DNA of 64,000 bases from Nitrosopumilus sp. b1 (GTDB taxonomy: Archaea > Thermoproteota > Nitrososphaeria > Nitrososphaerales > Nitrosopumilaceae), in contig NZ_MU078723.1 of NCBI RefSeq assembly GCF_014078545.1, positions 62,001 to 126,000 on the forward strand, in the 5' to 3' direction. The translations under genes were made by a program, and so were the position numbers. The first letter of the stretch is position 1; each line of letters begins with the position of its first letter. The notes below the pieces were generated by a model. That model saw only the letters and a list, made by a program, of their open reading frames with translations. It made no database searches and was not told the origin of the DNA. Shown here piece by piece: positions 49,135-56,709 of this stretch.

Positions 49135-49359
49135 ATGTATCCAGAAAAGCCAAGAAGTAATTGGTGGTATATGTTACCAATTTTTCTAGGCCTAATTGGT
49201 GGAGTAATTGCTTACTTTGTCATTAGAAAAGATGATCCAAGAAAAGCAAAAAATTGTTTGTTCATAGGAATAGGATTTGCAATTATAGGAATTATTCTCA
49301 ACATCTTGTTTGCATTTGAGCTCAGTCAGCTTGATAATGGTTTTGGCATTAATGTGTAA
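49135..49359 (+). CDS. Small two-helix membrane protein (about 74 aa)
   Basis: Two membrane helices: WWYMLPIFLGLIGGVIAYFVI and CLFIGIGFAIIGIILNILFAF, joined by a basic loop RKDDPRKAKN; the N-terminus YPEKPRSN is positive, so both ends probably lie on one side. The layout resembles short zinc-less relatives of TM2/SHOCT-type proteins. ATG at 49135; an ATG 6 nt upstream is also possible. The palindrome copy 2 starts 20 nt after its stop. Confidence 0.65.
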   Translation: MYPEKPRSNWWYMLPIFLGLIGGVIAYFVIRKDDPRKAKNCLFIGIGFAIIGIILNILFAFELSQLDNGFGINV

Positions 49360-49378
49360 TCACGCTAAATTAAGAATG

Positions 49379-49400
49379 TTTCTAAACTCGAATTTAGAAA
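49379..49400 (+). repeat. 22-bp palindrome, copy 2
   Basis: Identical to 48700-48721. Begins 20 nt after the stop codon of the plus-strand membrane-protein gene (49359) and 53 nt before the ATG of the next gene (49453). Confidence 0.7.
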
Positions 49401-49452
49401 TAGTGAAAATTATCATTTAGAATACATCTTCAATAATATGTAGGACAAACAA

Positions 49453-49902
49453 ATGACAGGCATGCCGATAAGAAATAATGTTGAAAGATGGTTGATTCAT
49501 GAGAGTTATTCCTTTAATGATACAAAGAGTGATGATGATATTTTCAAAATGACAATAAAACATGTCGGGGGTTTTGGTAATCCAGTTGAAATTTTTGAGC
49601 CAAAGTCACAACCAAATGTACTAGTTATTGGCGCAAAAGTTGCACTAAAAAACAACCAAAATGCCAGATTTTTAAAACTAAATGATGATGAAAAGAAAAA
49701 TTTTGAGAAAAAAGTAGAGGATTACTGCTATTCTTTGCAGGCAGTACATAGATTCATTGATGAAGACGGAAAGAAGAAAGTAGGAGTCTATGTAGTATTG
49801 GACAAAGAAGAGCAGTTTAATCAGAACTCATTCTTTGAGGCACTACAAAGAGTAGTTGAGATGAGTGAAAAAATGACACAATTTTTGGTGAAGACTTTTT
49901 AG
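49453..49902 (+). CDS. Hypothetical protein, DUF2299-like (149 aa)
   Basis: 149 residues with alternating strands and helices: NNVERWLIHESYSFNDTKSDDDIFKMTIKHVGGFGNPVEIFEP, VLVIGAKVAL, a helix FEKKVEDYCYSLQAVHRFI, a strand KVGVYVVLDKEE, and a closing helix. This order resembles archaeal DUF2299 proteins, which share the fold of type III secretion chaperones; the match is by pattern only. The next small gene follows after 3 nt. Confidence 0.65.
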   Translation: MTGMPIRNNVERWLIHESYSFNDTKSDDDIFKMTIKHVGGFGNPVEIFEPKSQPNVLVIGAKVALKNNQNARFLKLNDDEKKNFEKKVEDYCYSLQAVHRFIDEDGKKKVGVYVVLDKEEQFNQNSFFEALQRVVEMSEKMTQFLVKTF

Positions 49903-49905
49903 AAA

Positions 49906-50115
49906 ATGGATAACTTATCAGTTCTTCGTGGACCTTATATTCAAAAATCCATACAGAAATTCATGAAATCAAAAAGAATCAATTCAAAAGAAAAAACCAT
50001 GGTGATTTCTGTTGGGCAGATCACAAAGGCAAGTATGGGGCTAGTAAGCAAAGTCCTAAAAACTGCAGATAATGTAAAACGCTCAAAAATTACCATAAAA
50101 TTAGAAAAAGAGTAG
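49906..50115 (+). CDS. Small hypothetical protein (69 aa)
   Basis: 69 residues, basic: SVLRGPYIQKSIQKFMKSKRINSKEKTMVISVGQITKASMGLVSKVLKTADNVKRSKITIKLEKE. The strand-helix-strand end (TMVISVGQ...GLVSKVLKTADN...KITIKL) hints at an Alba-like nucleic-acid fold, but residues are too divergent to claim it. Co-directional with the DUF2299-like gene, 3 nt apart. Confidence 0.55.
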   Translation: MDNLSVLRGPYIQKSIQKFMKSKRINSKEKTMVISVGQITKASMGLVSKVLKTADNVKRSKITIKLEKE

Positions 50116-50417
50116 ATTTCTAGAATTCCATATTCTAAAAATCAACCAAAATTTTGTAATTTTCAAATTTTTTCATTTTATGCCTAGATGTTAAACCCCC
50201 GTGGTATTTCCATCAATTTGTGACTGAGGTCATTTTTTCAAAATATGCCATTTTTGTGGGGGGTTTAACCATCCTTCCCAAATACAGCAAGCAACCCCAA
50301 AACCACCTAGATTACCCAGTAAAAGATGTCCAACTATTTTATCCTAGGAACAAAAGCTAAACCCCCTATTTTGATGCTAAATTACCATCTATATACAAGA
50401 AATTCAACGAATCTTTT
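50116..50417. other. Gene-free stretch with TTAAACCCCC repeats
   Basis: About 300 nt without a gene. GTTAAACCCCC (50190-50200) and GGGGGTTTAAC (50259-50269) form a perfect 11-bp inverted repeat across 58 nt; a third, direct copy of the core (CTAAACCCCCT) is at 50357-50367, about 50 nt before the next gene. Runs of C and G are rare in this AT-rich DNA. Possible meanings are a small RNA, a long hairpin 3' of the upstream gene, or paired operators of the gene at 50418. Confidence 0.5.
50190..50269. repeat. 11-bp inverted repeat with 58-nt loop
   Basis: Perfect arms GTTAAACCCCC and GGGGGTTTAAC. Within the loop an additional TGACTGAGGTCA (50221-50232) is itself nearly palindromic (TGAC...GTCA). 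See the surrounding gene-free stretch. Confidence 0.55.
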
Positions 50418-50903
50418 ATGGTAAGAGTTGGCTTGGTGGTATTTTTTGTTGCAATTTTGGCATCAGTAGGCATTGCAATCTATGTTTTTACCATGTTTAA
50501 CACCAACTTTGTCTACGCAAATGAGGGGGAAAAGGTCCAGATTGGGCCAATTGTTTATGTTGTACAGTATGAAGGGCAGTTTGAAGGAGATAAAGAAACC
50601 AAACCTGAGCACAGTTTCTTTAAAATTCGAATAAATGCACAAAATCTTGGGAACGAACCAAGTAAGATTACAGGAGGACAGTTCTACATCATCGATGAAA
50701 ATAACCAAAAAACACAACCAGTTTATGGTAAATTTTCAAAAGAAGATTTGCTAACGTATGAATTACAACCTCAAGAAACACAGACCTGGACTACGCAATT
50801 TGATATTCCTTTTGATGATACAAAACAATACAAAATAGGAATTAGAGCAACAAAAGACCAAAACTCGATGGATATTGGAATTATTTGTATGTTAAATTGT
50901 TAA
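50418..50903 (+). CDS. Membrane-anchored extracellular beta-sandwich protein (DUF4352-like)
   Basis: 161 residues: an N-terminal membrane anchor (GLVVFFVAILASVGIAIYVFTMFN, about 5-28), then a strand-rich domain with QIGPIVYVVQYEGQFEGDKETKPEHSFFKIRINAQNLGNEPSKITGGQFYIIDENNQ, which is the pattern of DUF4352/immunoglobulin-like domains. Two Cys at the end (IICMLNC) could form a disulfide or metal site. Role outside the cell unknown. The CCCCC repeats lie upstream. Confidence 0.7.
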   Translation: MVRVGLVVFFVAILASVGIAIYVFTMFNTNFVYANEGEKVQIGPIVYVVQYEGQFEGDKETKPEHSFFKIRINAQNLGNEPSKITGGQFYIIDENNQKTQPVYGKFSKEDLLTYELQPQETQTWTTQFDIPFDDTKQYKIGIRATKDQNSMDIGIICMLNC

Positions 50904-51015
50904 AAATTTACAATAATTTCTGATCGGTAATAAAAAAAATGTCAAAAAAATACATTAGTTGAGCAAATTAAAGTGACTTGTACTACATAAGGCGTAAGAA
51001 ATTCCGAAATTATTA

Positions 51016-51285
51016 ATGGCAACATCAAAAGCCAAAAGAAGTGCAGCTGCAAAGAAAGCAGCTCGCACCAGAAAGCGCAATGCAAAACTAAAAGCAGAAG
51101 CTGCAAAGAAAGCAGCAGCAAAAAGAAAACGTAGTGCAGCTGCAAAGAAAGCAGCAGCATCAAGAAAACGTACTACTCGAAGAGCAGCTCCAAAGAGACG
51201 AACAGCTAGAAGAGCAGCTCCAAAGAGACGCACCGCAGCAAGAAAGGGCGGAGCTAAACGTCGTACAGCAAAGAGACGACGATAA
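51016..51285 (+). CDS. Lysine/arginine/alanine-rich, histone H1-like protein (89 aa)
   Basis: Almost only K, R, A, S and T: repeats of RSAAAKKAA and RKR in the first half, then RRAAPKRRTA twice, ending AKRRTAKRRR. It resembles the tails of eukaryotic linker histones and bacterial Hc1/AlgP-type DNA-compacting proteins. It should bind DNA or RNA strongly (inference from charge). The repeats are visible at the DNA level too, so slippage may change its length. Frames overlapping it on both strands are by-products of the repeats. A T-rich tract follows (51298-51312). Confidence 0.8.
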   Translation: MATSKAKRSAAAKKAARTRKRNAKLKAEAAKKAAAKRKRSAAAKKAAASRKRTTRRAAPKRRTARRAAPKRRTAARKGGAKRRTAKRRR

Positions 51286-51297
51286 AAGCTTACACCC

Positions 51298-51312
51298 TTT
51301 ATTCCCTTTTTT
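51298..51312 (+). terminator. T-rich terminator candidate after the H1-like gene
   Basis: Pyrimidine tract CTTTATTCCCTTTTTT-like, 13 nt after the stop codon, as expected of archaeal T-run termination. Confidence 0.4.
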
Positions 51313-51481
51313 AGAAAAAGAATTTCTAAATCACAATGACAGTTATTATTCCACCAAGTATCAAGTAAAAAAACCAAGGAATCTATTTTTGTTTTCCTGA
51401 GGAAGATACACACCAGAATCATTTGATGGACGTATGATTCTATTACGTATTGTTAAGATTTACAGTTATTGATATTGAATG

Positions 51482-51503
51482 TTTCTAAATTCGAGTTTAG
51501 AAA
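51482..51503 (-). repeat. 22-bp palindrome, copy 3 (reverse orientation)
   Basis: Exact reverse complement of copies 1 and 2. It begins 12 nt after the stop of the minus-strand PPOX gene (51515), so its orientation follows the gene before it, as in the other two copies. Confidence 0.7.
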
Positions 51504-51514
51504 CATTACTAATT

Positions 51515-51922
51515 TTACTCTGGATTCATTTTTAATTCAGGCAAAACAAAAATACGCTCAGGTTTAATTTTAAGAATAATTCTTTTCTCATCTGGACGTT
51601 TGAAAGGATAATGTTCCATGTTAAGATATTTTTTTGTAAGTTTATCTGCATGGTTGTAATCATAGTCAGGAATTATTTTTACAACAGTACCACGAATTGT
51701 AGTCATATCAAGAGGATTAGCATTTGACACAGCAGAAATTGCAACTCGAGGATCACGAAGTACATTTTTGTGCTTTATTCTTCCCTCTGCAGTGTTAACT
51801 AGAATGTGTTCATTTTCATAATTTGCCCACACAGGAGAAAGTTGAGGAGCGCCATCTTTCATCAAAGTTGCAATGTAGACTAAATTTTTGTCATTGAGTA
51901 ATGAAATTGCTTTGGAATTCAT
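51515..51922 (-). CDS. PPOX-family F420/FMN-dependent oxidoreductase
   Basis: 135 residues with the split-barrel flavin fold: NSKAISLLNDKNLVYIATLMKDGAPQLSPVWANYENEHILVNTAEGRIKHKNVLRDPRVAISAV is the typical PPOX class signature, and LDMTTIRGTVVKIIPD follows. Such archaeal/actinobacterial members often use F420 to reduce quinone- or mycolate-like substrates or act in cofactor turnover; the substrate here is unknown. Two nt separate it from the upstream gene. Confidence 0.85.
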   Translation of the reverse strand: MNSKAISLLNDKNLVYIATLMKDGAPQLSPVWANYENEHILVNTAEGRIKHKNVLRDPRVAISAVSNANPLDMTTIRGTVVKIIPDYDYNHADKLTKKYLNMEHYPFKRPDEKRIILKIKPERIFVLPELKMNPE

Positions 51923-51923
51923 T

Positions 51924-52235
51924 TTAGTTTACACGCCAAATCGTATCTAATAATTCAATTTTTTCAATAATTTCTAATGCCTTTTGATTATCGCGTTCTT
52001 GTAAAGCCACAGAGAAATCATAACCCAATTTGATGGCTTCTGGGGACAGATCCTTGATCGACTCTAGTTCTTTTCCTTCAAGTTTTATTCGCTCACCTAT
52101 TGCACACATCTTCCAGTCATCTGACATCTCTTGATGCGTCTGTTCTAGTTGTTTTTGTATGCGTATTCTCCACTCTGAGAGCTCCATCTTTTGGAGAAGA
52201 TTCTCTGTTTTTTGCGTATAGAATACCCTGACCAC
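51924..52235 (-). CDS. Hypothetical helical protein (103 aa)
   Basis: Helical: WRIRIQKQLEQTHQEMSDDWKMCAIGERIKLEGKELESIKDLSPEAIKLGYDFSVALQERDNQKALEIIEKIELLD. GTG start at 52235; an ATG at 52187 (MELSEWRIR) is a good alternative. The DDWKMCAIGERI segment recalls small helical proteins of thaumarchaea without function. Likely co-transcribed with the PPOX gene. Confidence 0.6.
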   Translation of the reverse strand: MVRVFYTQKTENLLQKMELSEWRIRIQKQLEQTHQEMSDDWKMCAIGERIKLEGKELESIKDLSPEAIKLGYDFSVALQERDNQKALEIIEKIELLDTIWRVN

Positions 52236-52277
52236 AGTAGGATATTCTTCCCGCTTTTTTTAGGTCTTTCCAACCTG

Positions 52278-52808
52278 CTAGTTTTTCTTAGTTTTCTTTG
52301 TTTGACCAAAGGTATTTTCCATTACCTTAGTCATAGCACGATTCATTATCTCCAGTAACACATACTGAGAGTATGCAGGATCTAATTTTTGCTTCTTAGT
52401 TTTCGGAGCGGCCTTTGGGGCTAGGGTCTTGAATATGTCTTCTAATTTTTTGGAGGTGTTCTTGATCACTGAAGAATATTTGGCGTCAAAATCTTCGGGG
52501 GCATTATACCCAAGCAGTTTCGTTGATGTTCCATAGTATTTGGTTATTGCTCCTCTACTTTCTTGAATTTTAACAATCTCAATCAATCCAGCTTCTTTTA
52601 GAATATCCAAATGGTGTCGAATTGTTGTCAAGGCCTTTTTGTACCCAGATTTTTTTAGCTCGTTTGTAATCTGTTCTGCCGAATATGATTTTCGGTACAA
52701 GATTTCCAGGACTTTTGCTCGTGCAGGGTCTTCTATTGCACGTGCCTGATCAACACTTGTTGTGACAATTCTATTGATTTCGATTTGTTTCTCTAGCAGA
52801 GTTGACAT
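52278..52808 (-). CDS. ArsR-like winged-helix transcriptional regulator
   Basis: 176 residues. The N-terminal winged helix is clear: ARAIEDPARAKVLEILYRKSYSAEQITNELKKSGYKKALTTIRHHLDILKEAGLIEIVKIQESRGAITKYYG. The second half has a helical segment (VIKNTSKKLEDIFKTLAP), a lysine-rich linker APKAAPKTKKQK and a C-terminal helix. No metal-binding Cys set is seen, so it is not a metal sensor of the ArsR type. A palindrome (52816-52829) lies 7 nt before its ATG. Confidence 0.85.
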   Translation of the reverse strand: MSTLLEKQIEINRIVTTSVDQARAIEDPARAKVLEILYRKSYSAEQITNELKKSGYKKALTTIRHHLDILKEAGLIEIVKIQESRGAITKYYGTSTKLLGYNAPEDFDAKYSSVIKNTSKKLEDIFKTLAPKAAPKTKKQKLDPAYSQYVLLEIMNRAMTKVMENTFGQTKKTKKN

Positions 52809-52815
52809 CCTACTG

Positions 52816-52829
52816 ACTTGTTTACAAGT
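52816..52829. promoter_or_regulatory. Palindromic operator candidate of the ArsR-like gene
   Basis: ACTTG-TTTA-CAAGT lies 7 nt upstream of the regulator's start codon, a position that would block initiation. Likely autoregulation (inference). Confidence 0.45.
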
Positions 52830-53094
52830 TAGCTAAAAGTTAATCATATCATATTTTTTTGTCTAATAGCATCAATTTTTTTTCGTTACTATTATTCTAA
52901 GAGCATAATGAATAATTTCGTAATTAAAACGAAGTTTATTCTAGCACTACTAATAATTTGATAGTATAACAATAATTATTGTAACAAAACAAAAAAGTTA
53001 AAAAAATTAAAAAATTTGATGCAATGCCAACAATATCTGGGCCAATATGCCAAATAGGGCAATATGGGCAAATCCAGAAAATATGAAATTCGAG
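52830..53094. other. AT-rich gene-free spacer with a perfect palindrome
   Basis: 265 nt, strongly AT-rich. Contains a perfect 14-bp palindrome ACAATAATTATTGT (52970-52983), a poly-A/T stretch (52990-53018) and, near 53035-53075, related direct copies GCCAATATGCC and GGCAATATGGG. No gene is convincing. It holds the promoter of the ArsR-like gene and the 3' end of purC. Confidence 0.45.
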
Positions 53095-53919
53095 TTATAG
53101 AGCGTGGCCAGTAAGTCGTTGATATGCAGTCACATATCTTTGGGTCATTCTTTGAATGATATCAGAAGGAATGGATGGAGGAGTTGGTTCAATTCCTTGT
53201 TCCCGTTGAGTGTCAAATTGTTTTTGATATCCATTTGCAGTCAGCCAATCACGTAGTAATTGTTTGTCATATGCCTCTTGGATTTTTCCAACCTGATAAT
53301 CATCCTTTAACCATAATCGGTATTCATCAGGACCAATAGAATCACCCAAAGTTATTTCCCCATCTAATTTTCCAAACTCCAGTTTAAGATCAGCTAAAAT
53401 AAAACCGGCATCATCAGCAATTTCAGACATCTTTTTGTAGATTTTAATTGAATTGGAAGAAAGCCAATCATATTCGTCATTACTTACAAGATTCATCTCA
53501 ATGGCAGATTGTTTTGTTATTGGAATGTCATGTTCAGACTTTGTAGTAGGATCAAAAATTGGTTCAGTAAGTTTAGCTGCAAGTTCTGTTTGAGTGTTTT
53601 TAGGTAAAATCACAGTGTCAGATTTCCAGCGATTCACTAAACTTCCATAAAAATAACCACGCACGACACATTCAATTGGCAACATTTTCATTTTTTTTAC
53701 AATTATTTCAGTATCAGAACTACGTTTAACAAAATGATTCTTTACAGGTAGTTTTTCAAACCAAAATTCTGCAAACTTGCAAAGTACTTCTCCTTTCTTT
53801 GGAATCTCTTCTTTGAATTTTACATCATATGCAGAAACCCTATTACTAAATTTGAATAAAATTTCGGTCTCAGAAAACTCGTAGATGTCTTTTACTTTTC
53901 CTGAAGTAAGAAATTTCAA
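53095..53919 (-). CDS. purC: Phosphoribosylaminoimidazole-succinocarboxamide synthase
   Basis: SAICAR synthetase: joins CAIR and aspartate with ATP. 274 residues: [10 protein letters not shown] at the N-terminus, [49 protein letters not shown] and LADLKLEFG...[13 protein letters not shown] are all hallmarks. TTG start at 53919. It is separate from the purF-L-Q cluster by about 1.3 kb of small genes on the same strand. Confidence 0.95.
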   Translation of the reverse strand: MKFLTSGKVKDIYEFSETEILFKFSNRVSAYDVKFKEEIPKKGEVLCKFAEFWFEKLPVKNHFVKRSSDTEIIVKKMKMLPIECVVRGYFYGSLVNRWKSDTVILPKNTQTELAAKLTEPIFDPTTKSEHDIPITKQSAIEMNLVSNDEYDWLSSNSIKIYKKMSEIADDAGFILADLKLEFGKLDGEITLGDSIGPDEYRLWLKDDYQVGKIQEAYDKQLLRDWLTANGYQKQFDTQREQGIEPTPPSIPSDIIQRMTQRYVTAYQRLTGHAL

Positions 53920-53960
53920 GCAAATAAAATTGAAAATAAGGAGATTTAACTGCTCCCAAA

Positions 53961-54347
53961 CTAAGAACCCATCATTCCCACCATTTTTGGTGGTGTTCGA
54001 TACGCCTTATTTACAAAAATATCATTGTCAGCAGTTACGATCACATACTTCATTTCATTATCGGGTGGAGGAGAAACGATAACCTTCTTTCCGGCACTTA
54101 GAGTTCCCAACTCTAACACATCACCGCCGCCAAAATTTACTTTGATGTTAGTGAGTGTTTTGTGCCCAGTGTTTTGTATTGTAACTCGCCCCATGACAAA
54201 CAGATTTTGTTCATCAAGCAATGGATCTACATAGATATCATAATCTTGAGTGGCAATAGCTATTTTTGAAATATCCATGGCAATTACAATGGCAATTATA
54301 CCAATTGAACCAATGCCGATAGCTAACAATAGCTTGTATCGATCCAC
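53961..54347 (-). CDS. Membrane-anchored extracellular beta-domain protein (128 aa)
   Basis: N-terminal anchor [21 protein letters not shown] (about 6-26), then a strand-rich domain: [59 protein letters not shown]. The [18 protein letters not shown] pattern is that of CARDB/FxLYD-like adhesion or binding modules outside the membrane. Function unknown. On the same strand as purC, 41 nt upstream of it. Confidence 0.65.
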   Translation of the reverse strand: MDRYKLLLAIGIGSIGIIAIVIAMDISKIAIATQDYDIYVDPLLDEQNLFVMGRVTIQNTGHKTLTNIKVNFGGGDVLELGTLSAGKKVIVSPPPDNEMKYVIVTADNDIFVNKAYRTPPKMVGMMGS

Positions 54348-54382
54348 ATTTACAAAATGCCTATCTAATAATTAAAAATTCA

Positions 54383-54664
54383 TCAAGAAATTACTTCAAC
54401 GCCATTCCAAAATGCAATTCTGCCTTTAATTTTTTTAGCAGCATCATTTGGGTCTGCATAGTACCATGCACAGTCTTTGTTGGTTTTTCCATTAATTGTT
54501 ACAGAATAGTAATTTGCCATTCCTTTCCAGCCACATCTTGTAGTCATGTCACTTGGAATGAAATACTCCTGCTTGATGGATTCTGCAGGAAAGTAGTGAT
54601 TTCCTTCAACTACTACAGTATCATCGCTTTCTGCTATGACAGTATCATTCCAGATTGCTTTCAT
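54383..54664 (-). CDS. DUF427-family protein
   Basis: 93 residues that match the family throughout: KAIWNDTVIAESDDTVVVEGNHYFPAESIKQEYFIPSDMTTRCGWKGMANYYSVTINGKTNKDCAWYYADPNDAAKKIKGRIAFWNGVEV. DUF427 proteins are small beta proteins found in bacteria and archaea without settled function. The W-KG and WYY patterns suggest a ligand pocket. Confidence 0.87.
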   Translation of the reverse strand: MKAIWNDTVIAESDDTVVVEGNHYFPAESIKQEYFIPSDMTTRCGWKGMANYYSVTINGKTNKDCAWYYADPNDAAKKIKGRIAFWNGVEVIS

Positions 54665-54704
54665 GATACAGATAAAAAATATCCATATTTAAAAAATTTT
54701 TTTA

Positions 54705-55013
54705 TCAATAATTGATTTGTTTAATCCTAACTTGACTGCCTTTTGATTCAAGATAATGCCCTACAAAATTTTTAACTTGTTCACCAATTCGAAATCCTAA
54801 AGCACCTTCCATCATCCCAGATGTTTCTATGACAGATAGTAATTCAGAAGATAATTGCAAATTAAAAAATGTCCAACCAGCCATGTTTGAAGGAGGAAAG
54901 ATTTCAAAACCGTTTTTTACATTACAAGTTGTTTCTAGCTCTTGCATTGCTTTTCTAACAAGTTCTAACTCTTTATCATAGTTTCTTGTACTTAGTTGGA
55001 ATAATGGATTCAA
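54705..55013 (-). CDS. Hypothetical protein (102 aa)
   Basis: 102 residues, alpha-beta: YDKELELVRKAMQELETTCNVKNGFEIFPPSNMAGWTFFNLQLSSELLSVIETSGMMEGALGFRIGEQVKNFVGHYLESKGSQVRIKQINY. TTG start at 55013. It ends 41 nt before the DUF427 gene and begins 9 nt after the RAM-domain gene, so it belongs to the purF-downstream transcript. No family is recognised. Confidence 0.55.
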   Translation of the reverse strand: MNPLFQLSTRNYDKELELVRKAMQELETTCNVKNGFEIFPPSNMAGWTFFNLQLSSELLSVIETSGMMEGALGFRIGEQVKNFVGHYLESKGSQVRIKQINY

Positions 55014-55022
55014 ACTAGAGGA

Positions 55023-55268
55023 TTATTTTCCGCCTTGTTCAGGAATGACAGAAAGAGTTGTAGTAGACAATACATTTTCGATTCTGCGAATTTGTTTTGT
55101 TATAACATCTTCAATCTCTTTTGAAGAGTTGGCCTGAATCTTTACAAAGATATCATAAACTCCAAATGTTCCTTGGGCTTCTTTTACAGCATCAATACGT
55201 AAAATTGCATTCATGACCTCCATCTCATGAGCCATTGAACTTTTTACTAGAACATATGCTGTCTCCAT
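55023..55268 (-). CDS. Stand-alone Lrp/AsnC sensor (RAM) domain protein
   Basis: 81 residues: METAYVLVKSSMAHEMEVMNAILRIDAVKEAQGTFGVYDIFVKIQANSSKEIEDVITKQIRRIENVLSTTTLSVIPE, the complete RAM fold, lacking a DNA-binding half. It begins 1 nt after purF, in the same operon, and could sense an amino acid (glutamine or glycine would fit purine synthesis, but this is a guess) as partner of a full Lrp protein. Confidence 0.85.
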   Translation of the reverse strand: METAYVLVKSSMAHEMEVMNAILRIDAVKEAQGTFGVYDIFVKIQANSSKEIEDVITKQIRRIENVLSTTTLSVIPEQGGK

Positions 55269-55269
55269 T

Positions 55270-56709
55270 TTATTCGCCTTTCATCTCAATTCTAGTTTTA
55301 AATTCTGGTTGTATACCTAGTGAGTCATAATTACCAGTTGAACAAGTAAAACACATTGAATCCTTTTCAATACCTACTGCTTCTGCAAGGTTTTCTGCGT
55401 CATTGTATCCAAGAAAGTCGGCACCAATATCAGAACGAACTTTTTCAATGATTTTTTCTTCAGAAACATTTTCTCCTTCAACAAATGTTGCAAGCTCATC
55501 TCTGGAGGGAAAATCAATTCCTGCATAACATGGGAAGCGAATTGGAGGATACGTAATTACCATGCTTATTTTTTTAGCTCCTGCACGTCTTAGTGCTTTG
55601 ATAATGGCTTTTGAGCTAGTGCCACGAACTAAACTATCATCAACTACAACAACGTGTTTTCCCTCAATAATTTCACGAATTGGAATAATCCAACGATTAA
55701 TTTCTATTCTGTCGCTTTGGTGAGGTTCAATGAAACTTCGTAGTGGACCTTTTTTGCTGTAACGATCTTTTAAGAGTCCTTCATCAAAAGGCACTCCCAA
55801 TTCTTGTGCAAAGCCCAATGCAGCAGGTCTTGCAGAATCTGGAACTGGGATGACCAGGTCTGCATCTTTTATAGGGAATTTTTTTGCAAGGAATTTACCA
55901 ATTCTTTTTCTTGCAACATAGATGTTTGCACCTTCCATGTTACTTGATGGATGTGCAAAATATGTAAATTCAAAAGAACAGTGTGCTCTTTTGTTATCAT
56001 TAGAAAACATTTCATTTTCAATACCATCTTTGCTAAGCTTGATTAATTCACCAGGCTTAACATCACGCTCAAGTCTTGCACCAATTGCAGATAGTGCTGA
56101 AGATTCAGATGCAACGATGTATGTATTGCTGTCTTCTTTATGGCCTAATACCATTGGCCGGAATCCCTTTGGATCTCTTGCTGCATAAACTGAATGATCA
56201 TCTGAAAGAAAAGTAAAACAATACGAGCCAATCATTTCATTTTTTAATATCGATAAGGCAGGTCCAATCTTTCCTTTTTCTGAGATTAAAGAGACCAGAC
56301 GCTGTGCAGCAACAAGTGTGTCACTTGCATTTTGAGGAGTAAAAGAACAACCTCCAACCATGTTTGATAATTCTTGAACATTTGCGATGGTTCCATTATG
56401 GGCAACACAGAGATCCTTTACCTTAAGAGGTTGGGCATTATCCAGGTTGCTTCTTCCAATTGTAGAGTAGCGTACATGACCAATCACACATGGGGATGAA
56501 TATTCTTCTGCAATTTTTTTAAAGTCAGATGAGGAGTTTGATACCAATCCTAATTTTTTGAGGGGTGTTTTGTTTGGAATTGCAATACCCCATGCTTCTT
56601 GTCCTCTATGTTGTAATGCCCGTAGTGCATCAATTGCCATCGGGATTACATTTACGCCTTCTAAACTGAAGATTCCAATTACTCCACAGTTTTCCTTTAC
56701 TTTAGGCAT
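55270..56709 (-). CDS. purF: Amidophosphoribosyltransferase
   Basis: First step of purine synthesis: PRPP plus glutamine to phosphoribosylamine. 479 residues: after a 7-residue propeptide the catalytic Cys8 in ENCGVIGIFSLEG; Ntn domain with RALQHRGQEAWGIA and GHVRYSTIG; PRPP loop VVVDDSLVRGTSSKAI; four further Cys (CSFEFTYFAHPSS..., CYAGIDFPS, MCFTCS) compatible with an Fe-S cluster. Overlaps purL by 8 nt. Confidence 0.96.
   Translation of the reverse strand: MPKVKENCGVIGIFSLEGVNVIPMAIDALRALQHRGQEAWGIAIPNKTPLKKLGLVSNSSSDFKKIAEEYSSPCVIGHVRYSTIGRSNLDNAQPLKVKDLCVAHNGTIANVQELSNMVGGCSFTPQNASDTLVAAQRLVSLISEKGKIGPALSILKNEMIGSYCFTFLSDDHSVYAARDPKGFRPMVLGHKEDSNTYIVASESSALSAIGARLERDVKPGELIKLSKDGIENEMFSNDNKRAHCSFEFTYFAHPSSNMEGANIYVARKRIGKFLAKKFPIKDADLVIPVPDSARPAALGFAQELGVPFDEGLLKDRYSKKGPLRSFIEPHQSDRIEINRWIIPIREIIEGKHVVVVDDSLVRGTSSKAIIKALRRAGAKKISMVITYPPIRFPCYAGIDFPSRDELATFVEGENVSEEKIIEKVRSDIGADFLGYNDAENLAEAVGIEKDSMCFTCSTGNYDSLGIQPEFKTRIEMKGE

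Noticed and set aside
50955-51422. 155-codon minus-strand frame and a plus-strand frame at 51134-51400
   Set aside because: Both are by-products of the repeats in the lysine/arginine-rich gene and cross its ends.
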